From Aeromonas popoffii (GTDB taxonomy: Bacteria; Pseudomonadota; Gammaproteobacteria; Enterobacterales; Aeromonadaceae), in the NCBI RefSeq assembly GCF_000820025.1, contig NZ_CDBI01000070.1, forward strand, positions 24,657-88,656: 64,000 nucleotides of DNA, given 5' to 3'. The notes beneath the pieces were generated by a model. The model did not search any database. It was not told the origin of the DNA and saw only the letters and a program-made list of their open reading frames with translations. Positions 27,280-36,910 of the stretch are shown here, piece after piece. The translations under genes and the position numbers were made by a program. The first letter of the stretch is position 1; each line of letters begins with the position of its first letter.

Positions 27280-28602
27280 ATGGTTATTTGGCACGCCTTC
27301 AACGCACTTCCCCACTGGCACCGCAAGATGGTGCTGATCCTGAGCATCATGGTGATGATGCTGGCTGCCTGGCCAAGCGAACAGGCGGTCGCAACCCGGG
27401 TCGATGAAAACGGCAACGTTTTTGCCGCCGAGCCGCAAGCCGACGAGGGCGAGCTGCTGGCCCAGACCGAGCTGCCCGTCACCCCGCCCAAGCCCAGCTA
27501 TGTCACCAAACAGGTGAAGGTGCACCGGGGCGACAACATGGGAGTCATCTTCCAGCGCCTTGGCCTCAGCACCACGGATCTGCACCTCATCGATCAGCTC
27601 GATGGCACGGATCCCCTGCGCCGGCTCAAACCCGGCCAGGAGCTCACCTTCAAGCTCACCAAACATGGCATGCTGCACAGCCTCTATTACCCCCACAGCC
27701 TGGAGCAGGCGCTGAAAGTGAACCGCAAGGCGGATCGCTTCGTCGCCAAACCGGTCAAGCTGGAACTCGATACCCGCGAGCAGGTGGCCAAAGGCGAGAT
27801 CCGCTCCAGCTTCTGGGGTGCCGCCGCCGAGGCGGGCATGACAGAAGTTCAGATCATGAACCTGGCAGCCATCTTCGGCTGGGACATCGACTTCGCTCAG
27901 GACCTGCAACCCGGGGACAGCTTTCGGGTGGTCTATCAGGAGAAGTATCAGGATGACGAGCGGGTCGCCTCCGGCGATATCCTGGCCGCCGAATTCGTCA
28001 ACCAGGGCACCGCTTACCGCGCCGTGCTCAATGAAGATGGCAACTACTACACGCCGGAAGGCAAGGCGATGCGCAAAAGCTTCCTGCGCGCCCCGGTCAA
28101 CTTCAAATACATCAGCTCCAACTTCAACCCGCGCCGCCTCCACCCGGTCACCGGCAAGATCCGCCCCCACAACGGCATCGACTATGTGGCTCCTGTAGGC
28201 ACCCCCATCATGGCGGCGGGCTCCGGCCAAGTGGTGGCCGCCGGCCACAACCAGTTCAACGGCAACTACGTCTTCATCAAGCACGCCGGCAACTTCGTGA
28301 CCAAATACCTGCATCTGTCCAAACGCACCGTCGATAAAGGGCAGCGAGTGAAACAGGGACAGACCATTGGCACCCTGGGGGGCACAGGCCGGGTGACAGG
28401 CCCGCACCTGCACTATGAGTTCGTGGTGGGCGGCATTCACAAGAACCCGCGCACCCTCACCCTGCCACAGGCTGAAACCCTGACCGGACGGGAGCTGGCC
28501 AATTTCAGGAAGCTGGCGATGCCGCAACTGGCCAAACTCGACCAACTTGACAAGCCTGAGCTGCAGCTGGCTCAGAACAAACGGGACAATCGTGGTGGCT
28601 AA
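27280..28602 (+). CDS. M23-family murein DD-endopeptidase, MepM/YebA-like
   Basis: 440-residue envelope peptidase. One N-terminal membrane or signal segment (about 15-35), an OapA/LysM-like peptidoglycan-binding region (about 75-130: KQVKVHRGDNMGVIF), a beta-rich linker, then the zinc peptidase domain with HNGIDYVAPVGTP and GPHLHYEF. These are the H-x3-D and HxH ligands of LytM enzymes, and all appear present, so it should be active. It cuts peptide cross-links to allow wall growth. The downstream anmK gene follows after 21 bases, which joins wall cleavage and recycling. Confidence 0.9.
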   Translation: MVIWHAFNALPHWHRKMVLILSIMVMMLAAWPSEQAVATRVDENGNVFAAEPQADEGELLAQTELPVTPPKPSYVTKQVKVHRGDNMGVIFQRLGLSTTDLHLIDQLDGTDPLRRLKPGQELTFKLTKHGMLHSLYYPHSLEQALKVNRKADRFVAKPVKLELDTREQVAKGEIRSSFWGAAAEAGMTEVQIMNLAAIFGWDIDFAQDLQPGDSFRVVYQEKYQDDERVASGDILAAEFVNQGTAYRAVLNEDGNYYTPEGKAMRKSFLRAPVNFKYISSNFNPRRLHPVTGKIRPHNGIDYVAPVGTPIMAAGSGQVVAAGHNQFNGNYVFIKHAGNFVTKYLHLSKRTVDKGQRVKQGQTIGTLGGTGRVTGPHLHYEFVVGGIHKNPRTLTLPQAETLTGRELANFRKLAMPQLAKLDQLDKPELQLAQNKRDNRGG

Positions 28603-28623
28603 GTGGCCGCCAAGGAGTGGGGA

Positions 28624-29742
28624 ATGAAAGAGCGCTATATCGGACTGATGTCAGGCACCAGTATGGATGGGATCGATGCCGTGCTGGTGATGATCGACGG
28701 CGATGAACTGCGGGTCGAAGCGGCACTCTGCCACCCCTGGCCCACGGCCCGTGAGCTGCACGCCCTCAGCACTCCGGGCGAGAACGAAATAGACAGGATG
28801 GGCGTGGCCGACAATCTGGTGGCCCGCGAGTTTGCTGCCGCCACCCACGCCCTGCTCGCCAAGGCGGGGCTGACCCCTGAAGATATTCGCGCCATCGGCA
28901 GCCATGGCCAGACCATACGCCACCGCCCTCAGCTCGGCTTTACCCTGCAGATCGGCAATGCCGCCCTGTTGGCCGCGCTGACCGGCATCGACGTTATTGC
29001 CGATTTTCGCACCATGGACATGGCCCTCGGCGGTCAGGGGGCGCCGCTGGTGCCCGCTTTCCATCAGGCACTGTTTGCCAAACCCGGCGCCCTGCGGGTG
29101 GTGCTGAACCTCGGCGGCATCGCCAATATCTCGGTGCTGCCGGGCAATCCCGGTGGGGTGTATGGCTTTGATACCGGCCCTGCCAACACCCTGCTCGATG
29201 GCTGGTATCGCCGTCATCAGCCAGACGGCGGCAACTACGACGCCGGTGGTAAATGGGCCGCCAGCGGCCAGCTTATTCCTGACCTGCTTGGAAAGCTGCT
29301 GGCTCACCCCTACTTCGCCGCCGCCGCCCCCAAGAGCACCGGGCGGGAGATGTTCACCCTCGATTGGCTCGATGGCGAGCTGGCAGGCACTGCATACGCC
29401 CCCGTGGATGTGCAGCGCACCCTGCAGGCACTCACCTGCCACAGCATCGCCCGTCAGCTGCCCGCCCAGCCCGAGGCAGTCGGTACCAGCCAACCCAAAG
29501 CCGAGCTGTTTGTCTGCGGCGGCGGCGCCCATAACACCCCGCTGCTGGCGGAACTCGCCAGCCTGCTGCCCTGCTGGCACATCGCCAGTACCTTTGATCT
29601 GGGGATAGCCCCCGACTGGGCAGAGGGGGCGGCGTTTGCCTGGCTGGCACAGCGCTTTATCCATCGCAAGCCGGGCAACCTGCCCGCGGTCACCGGCGCC
29701 AGTCGCCCGGCCGTGCTGGGTGCCCTCTACCTCGCCGGATAA
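28624..29742 (+). CDS. anmK: Anhydro-N-acetylmuramic acid kinase
   Basis: 372-residue ASKHA kinase (E. coli 369). It opens and phosphorylates 1,6-anhydro-MurNAc to MurNAc-6-phosphate in peptidoglycan recycling. Motifs: IGLMSGTSMDGIDAVLV at the N terminus, GQTIRHRP, LNLGGIANIS, YGFDTGPAN and VCGGGAHN. ATG 28624 has AAGGAG seven bases before it; GTG 28603 is an open-frame alternative. It is probably co-transcribed with the M23 peptidase gene. Confidence 0.95.
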   Translation: MKERYIGLMSGTSMDGIDAVLVMIDGDELRVEAALCHPWPTARELHALSTPGENEIDRMGVADNLVAREFAAATHALLAKAGLTPEDIRAIGSHGQTIRHRPQLGFTLQIGNAALLAALTGIDVIADFRTMDMALGGQGAPLVPAFHQALFAKPGALRVVLNLGGIANISVLPGNPGGVYGFDTGPANTLLDGWYRRHQPDGGNYDAGGKWAASGQLIPDLLGKLLAHPYFAAAAPKSTGREMFTLDWLDGELAGTAYAPVDVQRTLQALTCHSIARQLPAQPEAVGTSQPKAELFVCGGGAHNTPLLAELASLLPCWHIASTFDLGIAPDWAEGAAFAWLAQRFIHRKPGNLPAVTGASRPAVLGALYLAG

Positions 29743-30509
29743 CTGACACCGGGTGCCCCCATCCCGAGCGCTGATCCAGACCCGCCCCCTTGTGCGCCTG
29801 CCTACCACTGACCCGCGTCACGCAGGCGGGCAAGCCACCATCTTGCTCCACCATCACAACCGCTCACAGGACGACTGCCCACTTATGGCATATTTATCTC
29901 GCTATTTTGGGCGGCCAACATCATCAAAATAAGCACACAAGCGGCGATTCAAGTGCAATAACAAAATATCGCCTATGCAATGTATTGAATTATATTCCAG
30001 CCACATCTTTATTAGTCTTTGCATGACCTTGGGTTAGCATATTTTTAGCGAACTGGATAGATCCCCAAAACGATTAAAATTACATATCCATGCAAAATAA
30101 AAACGGTTATCCGCAAGATGACGCATATTTTTAACGCATCATTCACAGCGCTGCCCCATCCCCACAGAGGGATAAACCCAGTCCACACGGGCTCGCCCGC
30201 GATGCCAACCCTGTTTGAACCACCTCGGAATGGTATTCACCCTGAATTGAATAGCAAAACAGCTATATTTTCGAGCGTTGACCTATCTCATAGAAACGAA
30301 ATCCCGGTTTGCATCCCCTGATAGCCACTCATAGAATCGCCATGTCTGACATATCTACCCTGTCCCGCCCTCTCTTATCCCATTCAGCTATTGGGTGGAT
30401 CACAAATAATAACCGGGGATGCCGCCGCTGGTGCAGTAGCCATGGCGCACAACAAGATGGGGTAAACCTGTATCTGAATTAACAAAAAATATTAAAAAGA
30501 GGCATATCT
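29743..30509 (+). other. AT-rich intergenic region with no convincing gene
   Basis: About 770 bases between anmK and the RidA-like gene, much more AT-rich than the flanks from about 29880. Short frames (29790-30026, 30118-30321) have no ribosome-binding site and no recognisable protein. Promoter-like AT stretches lie near 30480-30500. It may hold a regulatory RNA or the debris of a lost gene; I see no clear hairpin-T terminator in it. Confidence 0.5.
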
Positions 30510-31772
30510 ATGAGTGGCATCATCAAGTCGGCAAGAAATACCACCAATGCTCCGCAGGCGCTGGGGCCCTACACCCAGACGGTGGCATTCTCTCATTACA
30601 ACAATATTTCCGCCCAGTTACCGGTCGCTCCCAAGACGGGCAAAATGGTAAGTGGCGATGTCAAGGTACAGGCCAGACAGTGCCTGAATAACCTCAAGGC
30701 CATCATAGAGAGCATTGGCCACGTGATGAACGATATGGTCAAAACCACCATCTTCCTGAAAGAGATGGCGGATCTGGAGGCGGTCAACGCCGTCTATCGC
30801 GAATTCTTCCCGGGTTATCTGCCGACCCGCACCACCCTCGCCGTCGCCGCCTTGCCGCTGGGTGCGCTGGTGCAGATCGATGCCATCATCTCCAACGGCG
30901 AAGGCACCTTCCCGCAAGATCCTTGCCCGCTGGTCAAACTGGCCCGCAATAGCGACAAAGCACCGCACAATCCGCTCTCAACCCATACTGTGGCCTTCTC
31001 CCACTACAACAATATCGGCGCACAACTGCCGGTCGATGCCGCCTCGGGCCAGCTGGTCGCCGGTGGCATCAAGGAGCAGGCGGGTCAGTGCCTACGCAAT
31101 ATCAAGGCGGTGCTGGAGAGCATAGACGTGCCGTTTGACGATATCGTCAAAGTGAATATCTACCTGACCAGCCTCGCCGATCTGGAGGCCGTCAACGAGG
31201 TCTACACCACCTTCTTCCCCGACTCCGCCATTGCCCGCGCCGTTGCCTATCTGCCCGCCCGCTCGGTGGTCAGTGCAGCCGCCCTGCCAATGGGGGCGCG
31301 GGTGCAGATGGATGCGGTCATCTCCCACGGTGACGGCACTCCGCCGCAACGGGTGGAAGACCGTCACAAGCTAGTGATCTCTGCCCGCAATACCGACAAG
31401 GCACCGCAGAGCCCGCTCCATTGCCAGACCGTCGCCTTCTCCCACTACAACCATCTGTCTGCACAACTGCCGATTGACCCCGCCACCGGCAAGATCCTGG
31501 CTGGCTGCATCAAAGAGCAGACCGCCCAGTGCCTGAGCAATATCAAGGCCATCGTCGAGAGCATCGGCCATGTGATGGACGATATCGTCAAAGTGAATAT
31601 CCAGCTCGGCAACATCGCGGATCTGGATGCGGTCAACGCCGTCTACACCCAATACTTCCCGGGCTACCTGCCCGCCCGCACTGTATTTGGGGTGGGCGAA
31701 CTGCCCGCCGGTGCGCTGGTGCAAATTGATGCCGTGCTCTCCAATGCGGAAAGTACCCCGCCGCAAGCATAA
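30510..31772 (+). CDS. Triple-domain RidA/YjgF-family protein
   Basis: 420 residues made of three tandem RidA domains (about residues 4-132, 142-276 and 287-414). Ordinary RidA is about 128 residues and forms a homotrimer that hydrolyses reactive imines from PLP enzymes. Each domain keeps the arginine of the [PT]AR/PTR motif (R107, R251, R390) and a V.[IM]D near its end. Only the first retains the GPY motif; the other two have NPLS and SPLH. Domain 2 has a seven-residue insertion before its arginine. The repeated block AFSHYN..SAQLP shows recent shared ancestry. AGAGG precedes ATG 30510. It may form a single-chain pseudotrimer. A perfect terminator follows. Confidence 0.9.
   Translation: MSGIIKSARNTTNAPQALGPYTQTVAFSHYNNISAQLPVAPKTGKMVSGDVKVQARQCLNNLKAIIESIGHVMNDMVKTTIFLKEMADLEAVNAVYREFFPGYLPTRTTLAVAALPLGALVQIDAIISNGEGTFPQDPCPLVKLARNSDKAPHNPLSTHTVAFSHYNNIGAQLPVDAASGQLVAGGIKEQAGQCLRNIKAVLESIDVPFDDIVKVNIYLTSLADLEAVNEVYTTFFPDSAIARAVAYLPARSVVSAAALPMGARVQMDAVISHGDGTPPQRVEDRHKLVISARNTDKAPQSPLHCQTVAFSHYNHLSAQLPIDPATGKILAGCIKEQTAQCLSNIKAIVESIGHVMDDIVKVNIQLGNIADLDAVNAVYTQYFPGYLPARTVFGVGELPAGALVQIDAVLSNAESTPPQA
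30519..31751 (+). repeat. Three tandem coding repeats of about 390-405 bp
   Basis: The three RidA domains correspond to about 30519-30905, 30933-31337 and 31368-31751. Domains 1 and 3 are closest to each other in several blocks (for example ESIGHVM and PGYLP), while 2 and 3 share SARN/LARN-TDKAP and INI stretches. Confidence 0.85.
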
Positions 31773-31789
31773 GGTTTACTGTGTATGAT

Positions 31790-31820
31790 AAAAAGACACC
31801 GGCTTAAGCCGGTGTCTTTT
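31790..31820 (+). terminator. Terminator of the triple-RidA gene
   Basis: A near-perfect palindrome, AAAAAGACACCGGC paired with GCCGGTGTCTTTTT, with a four-base loop. Confidence 0.92.
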
Positions 31821-31955
31821 TATATAATTTTCAGGGGCATGCTTTTAATATCATCATATTAGTGAATACACTATCCAACCTGGCAATGCATCCATTTAGT
31901 TTTGCGAACGTCCAATGACGCTTCGCCAAGCTAACCTACGAGCCATCAGTGTTCG

Positions 31956-32354
31956 CTAAAGGTAGTGCTTAAGTTCTACTTCCCGTGTCTTGAACATCTG
32001 ATAATCAACAACTGTGCGTCCCTTGGCTGCGGTGAACCACTGTACACCGACTTCATCTGAATATCTAAACTCCAATCTAAATTCATATTTACTACTGACA
32101 AACAAAGCAATACATGCACCGATCAAAAATGCAACCACAGGGAGAACTGACGTTATTACCTGACCATGTTCATCCGTCGGGACAATGATAAACAATACGC
32201 TTGAGGCAATGAAACCGATGATGAACATATTGAGCAGTTTATCTTTCCACGAGAGCGTCCTGACTTGCACATCAGATATTTTATCAAAGTCATAACTGTC
32301 TTTGTTGACCCGCAGTTTTTTTGCTGATGGATCGATAGAAATAGAACAAGACAT
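31956..32354 (-). CDS. Hypothetical membrane protein with two helices
   Basis: 132 residues with a low-GC codon pattern unlike the neighbours. Order: cytoplasmic beta-like segment (1-38), helix 1 (about 42-60, MFIIGFIASSVLFIIV), short loop, helix 2 (about 68-88, SVLPVVAFLIGACIALFV), then a charged C-terminal half with a YEFRLEFRYSD beta stretch. This PH-like or DUF-type layout is not one I can name. GGAG lies seven bases before ATG 32354. AT-rich gaps on both sides suggest it may be an acquired accessory gene. Confidence 0.7.
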   Translation of the reverse strand: MSCSISIDPSAKKLRVNKDSYDFDKISDVQVRTLSWKDKLLNMFIIGFIASSVLFIIVPTDEHGQVITSVLPVVAFLIGACIALFVSSKYEFRLEFRYSDEVGVQWFTAAKGRTVVDYQMFKTREVELKHYL

Positions 32355-32659
32355 AGGAAAACTCCATCTTGATTACACATCAAATGACATTTTTATAATT
32401 AAAGATCATTCACCCGGGAACGGATCCTGCTCCCTCCGAATATCCTTGTGAGCTGATGCCATCACCCAGAGACGATGCGGCAAGAATGTGATTGCTGGCT
32501 TGGTTTATACCATGACGACCCGCTGAAACAGCAGGCCGTCAATCGAGAGCTGGGAGTGGCAGCAGCAAGGAGGGTATCATATGGCGCCACGAATAACAGC
32601 AAATGAAAAAGAAAAAGCGAGGTCGATAAACACATCACTCTGGCAGCATCAAAGGCCAT
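32355..32659. other. Intergenic region without a supported gene
   Basis: About 300 bases upstream of the small membrane protein and downstream of tkt. One short minus-strand frame (32462-32659) lacks a ribosome-binding site. Nothing else is seen apart from the likely promoter of the membrane protein gene. Confidence 0.5.
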
Positions 32660-32696
32660 AAAAAACGCCCCCCATCTTGCAACGGAGGGCGTTTTA
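32660..32696 (-). terminator. tkt terminator
   Basis: On the minus strand AAAACGCCCTCC pairs with GGGGGGCGTTTT, followed by TT. It lies about 55 bases beyond the tkt stop. Confidence 0.85.
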
Positions 32697-32749
32697 TCGT
32701 TCCGGCTATTGGGCCACGCTGACCCAAGGTTCAGGAACTACAAGGGCTA

Positions 32750-34741
32750 TTACAGGGACTCTGCGGTCGCAACCACGTTTTCCACGGTAAAGCCAAATTC
32801 CTTGAACAGCAGCTCGGCCGGTGCAGACTCACCGAAGGTAGTCATACCGATGATCTTGCCGCCGAAACCGACGTACTTGTACCAGTAGTCAGCGATGCCC
32901 GCTTCGATGGCCACACGCTTGGTGACAGAAGACGGCAGCACAGACTCTTTGTATTCGGCAGACTGGGCATCGAACACGTCGGTAGACGGCAGGGAGACCA
33001 CGCGCACGGCGCGGCCCTTGGCCGTCAGCTGCTCATAGGCGGCAACGGCCAGCTCCACTTCAGAACCGGTGGCGATCAGGATGAGTTCCGGCTTGCCAGC
33101 GCAATCCTTCAGCACGTAGCCACCCTTGGCGGTGTCGGCCAGCTGCTGGGCGCTGCGGTCCATCTGGGCCAGGTTCTGACGAGAGAAGATCAACGCAGTC
33201 GGGCCGTCGGTACGCTCGATGGCGTGCTTCCAGGCGATGGCGGATTCAACCTGGTCACACGGGCGCCAGGTGCTCATGTTCGGGGTCAGACGCAGGGACG
33301 CGATCTGCTCAACCGGCTGGTGAGTCGGGCCATCTTCACCCAGACCGATAGAGTCGTGGGTGTAAACGAAGATGGCACGCTGCTTCATCAGCGCGGCCAT
33401 GCGCAGGGCGTTACGAGCGTACTCCATGAACATCAGGAAGGTGGCGCCGTAAGGGATGAAACCACCGTGCAGGGCGATACCGTTCATGATGGCGGACATG
33501 CCGAACTCGCGTACACCGTAGTGGATGTAGTTGCCGGAGGCATCGTCGTTGGTCAGGGACTTGGAACCGGACCACATGGTCAGGTTGGACGGTGCGAGAT
33601 CCGCAGAACCGCCCATGAACTCCGGCAGCAGCTTGCCGAACGCTTCCAGAGAGTTCTGGGACGCTTTACGGGTCGCGATCTTGGCCGGGTTGGCTTGCAG
33701 GGTTTCGATGATCTTGGCGGATTCGGTAGCCCAGTTGGCCGGCAGTTCGCCTGCGGTACGGCGCTTGAATTCGGCAGCCAGGGTCGGGTGAGCGGCTTCA
33801 TAGGCGGCGAACTTGGCAGCCCAGTCGGCTTCCAGCGCAGTGCCCTTCTCCTGACCGTTCCACTCGGCAGCGATGTCGGCCGGGATAACAAACGGTGCGT
33901 GATCCCACTTCAGGAAAGCGCGAGCTGCGGCGATCTCGTCGTTGCCCAGCGGTGAGCCGTGGCAGTCGTGAGAACCGGACTTGTTCGGGGAACCGTAGCC
34001 GATGATGGTGCGGCAGCAGATCAGGGTCGGCTTGCCGGTCTCGGCCTTGGCGGCTTCGATGGCGGCATTGATGGCTTCCGGGCTGTGACCGTCAACCGCC
34101 GGGATCACGTGCCAGCCGTAGGCTTCAAAACGCTTGGGGGTGTCGTCGGTGAACCAGCCTTCAACGTGACCGTCGATGGAGATACCGTTGTCATCCCAGA
34201 ACGCAATCAGTTTGCCCAGTTGCAGGGTACCTGCCAGGGAGCACGCTTCGTGGGAGATGCCTTCCATCAGGCAGCCGTCGCCCATAAAGGCGTAGGTGTA
34301 GTGGTCAACGATGTCGTGACCCGGCTGGTTGAACTGCTCGGCCATGGCCTTCTCGGCGATCGCCATGCCCACGGCATTGGTGATGCCCTGACCCAACGGA
34401 CCTGTGGTGGTTTCCACGCCCGGTGCATAGCCGTACTCGGGGTGACCCGGGGTGCGAGAGTGCAGTTGGCGGAAGTTTTTCAGGTCGTCAATGGAGAGGT
34501 CATAACCGGAGAGGTGCAGCAGGGAGTACAGCAGCATGGAGCCGTGGCCGTTGGAGAGAATGAAACGGTCGCGGTCGGCCCACTTGGGGTTGTTCGGGTT
34601 ATGTCTGAGGTGGCTACGCCACAGCACTTCGGCGATATCTGCCATTCCCATGGGGGCGCCCGGGTGACCGGAGTTGGCTTTTTGAACGGCATCCATACTC
34701 AATGCGCGAATGGCATTGGCAAGCTCTTTACGAGAAGGCAT
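32750..34741 (-). CDS. tkt: Transketolase
   Basis: 663 residues, the same length as E. coli TktA. Thiamine diphosphate enzyme of the pentose phosphate pathway. Motifs: [15 protein letters not shown] near the N terminus, [13 protein letters not shown] for the ThDP/Mg site (GDG...), and [17 protein letters not shown] in the pyrimidine domain. ATG 34741 is preceded by AGGAG with seven-base spacing; the frame is open 26 codons upstream. Divergent from metK, an order seen in several gammaproteobacteria. Its partner talB lies 10 kb away in this window. Confidence 0.97.
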   Translation of the reverse strand: MPSRKELANAIRALSMDAVQKANSGHPGAPMGMADIAEVLWRSHLRHNPNNPKWADRDRFILSNGHGSMLLYSLLHLSGYDLSIDDLKNFRQLHSRTPGHPEYGYAPGVETTTGPLGQGITNAVGMAIAEKAMAEQFNQPGHDIVDHYTYAFMGDGCLMEGISHEACSLAGTLQLGKLIAFWDDNGISIDGHVEGWFTDDTPKRFEAYGWHVIPAVDGHSPEAINAAIEAAKAETGKPTLICCRTIIGYGSPNKSGSHDCHGSPLGNDEIAAARAFLKWDHAPFVIPADIAAEWNGQEKGTALEADWAAKFAAYEAAHPTLAAEFKRRTAGELPANWATESAKIIETLQANPAKIATRKASQNSLEAFGKLLPEFMGGSADLAPSNLTMWSGSKSLTNDDASGNYIHYGVREFGMSAIMNGIALHGGFIPYGATFLMFMEYARNALRMAALMKQRAIFVYTHDSIGLGEDGPTHQPVEQIASLRLTPNMSTWRPCDQVESAIAWKHAIERTDGPTALIFSRQNLAQMDRSAQQLADTAKGGYVLKDCAGKPELILIATGSEVELAVAAYEQLTAKGRAVRVVSLPSTDVFDAQSAEYKESVLPSSVTKRVAIEAGIADYWYKYVGFGGKIIGMTTFGESAPAELLFKEFGFTVENVVATAESL

Positions 34742-34993
34742 CTGTATCTCCTGCGATTGCTTCATTTGATGGCCAAGATTAAGGCGCGTTATTGTCCCAG
34801 CAGGGGGCGTGCGGTGCAAATATTATCTGGGCGAATAAAGTGGCTTTGGGAGCTCAATCGCTTTTCTGACCGGGGCAAACGATTGAGTTGTAAACGGCTC
34901 GCCCCCCAAATGGGGTAAAGCATGTATCTTGTTCGGCCAGCGCGCGGCAAAACCAAAATAGTGCTGGCAATCGAGAAGGGCGCTAACTAAAAT

Positions 34994-35017
34994 GGACGTC
35001 CAGATGTAGATACCTCT
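34994..35017 (+). promoter_or_regulatory. Three tandem Met boxes (MetJ operator) before metK
   Basis: GGACGTCC, AGATGTAG and ATACCTCT are three adjoining octamers that match the MetJ consensus AGACGTCT at 6, 5 and 6 of 8 positions. They begin just after a TAAAAT (-10-like, 34988-34993) and lie about 70-90 bases before metK. MetJ with S-adenosylmethionine would repress metK, as in E. coli. Confidence 0.7.
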
Positions 35018-35083
35018 ACAATCATCCTATCATCACCCGGTTATTGCTGTGGCGATAACCCCAGACAAGCTGAGAATCCCATC

Positions 35084-36235
35084 ATGGCAAAGCTGTTTAC
35101 TTCCGAGTCGGTCTCCGAAGGCCATCCCGACAAGATTGCGGACCAGATCTCCGATGCGGTACTGGATGCCATCCTCAAGCAAGATACCAAGGCCCGTGTA
35201 GCCTGCGAGACCCTGGTCAAGACCGGTATGGTCATGGTGGCCGGTGAAGTAACCACCTCTGCCTGGGTTGATATCGAAGAGATAGTGCGTGATACCGTAC
35301 GTGAAATCGGCTACACCCACTCCGACATGGGTTTCGACGCTGACTCTTGCGCCGTGCTGAACGCCATCGGCAAGCAGTCCCCGGACATCAATCAGGGTGT
35401 TGACCGCCGCGATCCGCTGGAGCAGGGCGCCGGTGACCAGGGCCTGATGTTCGGCTACGCCACCAACGAAACCGACGTGCTGATGCCCGCCCCCATCACC
35501 TACTCTCACCTGCTGGTGAAGCGTCAGGCTGAAGTGCGCAAGAACGGCACCCTGCCGTGGCTGCGTCCGGATGCCAAGAGCCAGCTGACCTTCGCCTACG
35601 ATGACGCAGGCAAGATCCTGGGTGTCGATGCCGTTGTGCTCTCTACCCAGCACAGCGAATCCATCAGCCACAAAGATCTGGTGGAAGCGGTACGCGAAGA
35701 GATCATCAAGCCGGTGCTGCCGGCAGAGTGGGTCACCAAGGACACCAAATACTTCATCAACCCGACCGGCCGTTTCGTTATCGGCGGCCCAATGGGGGAT
35801 TGCGGTCTGACCGGTCGCAAGATCATCGTTGACACCTACGGCGGCATGGCCCGTCACGGTGGTGGTGCTTTCTCAGGCAAGGATCCGTCCAAGGTTGACC
35901 GCTCCGCTGCCTACGCCGCCCGCTACGTGGCCAAGAACATTGTCGCTGCCGGTCTGGCCGATCGTTGTGAAATCCAGATCTCCTACGCCATCGGCGTGGC
36001 CGAGCCGACCTCCATCAGTGTCGAAACCTTCGGTACTGCCAAGGTCGCCGAGGATCTGCTGGTCAAGCTGGTGCGCGAGCACTTCGAACTGCGTCCGTAT
36101 GGCCTGATCGAGATGCTGGATCTGAAGCGCCCCATCTACCAGGCTACCGCCGCCTACGGTCACTTCGGTCGCGAAGAGTTCCCGTGGGAGCAGACCGACA
36201 AGGCCGAGCTGCTGCGCTCCGCTGCTGGCTTGTAA
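35084..36235 (+). CDS. metK: S-adenosylmethionine synthetase
   Basis: 383 residues (E. coli 384). Makes S-adenosylmethionine from ATP and methionine. Motifs: [36 protein letters not shown] (methionine/ATP signature GAGDQG) and [16 protein letters not shown]. Likely controlled by MetJ through the Met boxes upstream. Single gene ending in a terminator. Confidence 0.98.
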   Translation: MAKLFTSESVSEGHPDKIADQISDAVLDAILKQDTKARVACETLVKTGMVMVAGEVTTSAWVDIEEIVRDTVREIGYTHSDMGFDADSCAVLNAIGKQSPDINQGVDRRDPLEQGAGDQGLMFGYATNETDVLMPAPITYSHLLVKRQAEVRKNGTLPWLRPDAKSQLTFAYDDAGKILGVDAVVLSTQHSESISHKDLVEAVREEIIKPVLPAEWVTKDTKYFINPTGRFVIGGPMGDCGLTGRKIIVDTYGGMARHGGGAFSGKDPSKVDRSAAYAARYVAKNIVAAGLADRCEIQISYAIGVAEPTSISVETFGTAKVAEDLLVKLVREHFELRPYGLIEMLDLKRPIYQATAAYGHFGREEFPWEQTDKAELLRSAAGL

Positions 36236-36252
36236 CAGTCGCCAGTTGTGAT

Positions 36253-36282
36253 AAAAGGGGAGCCTGGCTCCCCTTTTGCTTT
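36253..36282 (+). terminator. metK terminator
   Basis: AAAAGGGGAGCC-TGGCTCCCCTTTT stem followed by GCTTTT. Confidence 0.88.
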
Positions 36283-36304
36283 TCCGCTACCTGACGAGAT
36301 ATTG

Positions 36305-36838
36305 ATGTCTGCCACCCCTGCCCAGCTTGCATCCCTACTGCAACAACGCGTAGAAGCCTGTTTCGTGCAGGCCGAGGCGCGCCTCGGTCGCACCTTTGCC
36401 CGCCCGCGGATCTACTGCAACATGCGGGGCCGTGCGGCAGGCTCTGCACGGCTGCAAACCTGGGAGCTGCGCTTCAACCCGGCCCTCTATCAGGCCAACC
36501 AGCAGGCATTTCTGGCCGAGGTGGTGCCCCACGAGGTGGCCCATTTGCTGGTCTATGCCCTGTGGGGTGAAGGGCGCGGCAAGGCACGGGTGCTGCCTCA
36601 CGGCACCCAGTGGCAGTCGATGATGCGGGAAGTGTTCGGCCTTGAACCCAGAACCACCCACAGCTTCGATCTGGCGGTACTGGCGCAGCCGACCATGCCC
36701 TATCGTTGTCACTGCCAACAGCATCAGCTCTCGGTGCGCCGCCACAACAAGGTGGTGCGCGGTGAAGCCCGCTATCACTGTCGCCGCTGCAAGCAGCCGC
36801 TGGAGCGGGAACAGCAGGAGTCTGTGCCTGCGGAGTAA
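36305..36838 (+). CDS. sprT: SprT family zinc-binding protein
   Basis: 177-residue SprT-like protein. HEVAH (VVPHEVAHLLVY) gives the metalloprotease-type zinc site, and C-terminal CHC...CRRC cysteines form a zinc ribbon. ATG 36305 is chosen by family length and start position; the frame is open further upstream. In E. coli sprT lies next to endA, and that order is kept here. Its substrate in bacteria is unknown. Confidence 0.9.
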   Translation: MSATPAQLASLLQQRVEACFVQAEARLGRTFARPRIYCNMRGRAAGSARLQTWELRFNPALYQANQQAFLAEVVPHEVAHLLVYALWGEGRGKARVLPHGTQWQSMMREVFGLEPRTTHSFDLAVLAQPTMPYRCHCQQHQLSVRRHNKVVRGEARYHCRRCKQPLEREQQESVPAE

Positions 36839-36910
36839 GCCAGCCTGTGTCGCAACCCTGTGCTAGGGTGCCCCTCTCTTCATCCGACCACTTCATTACC
36901 AAGGATCTTC

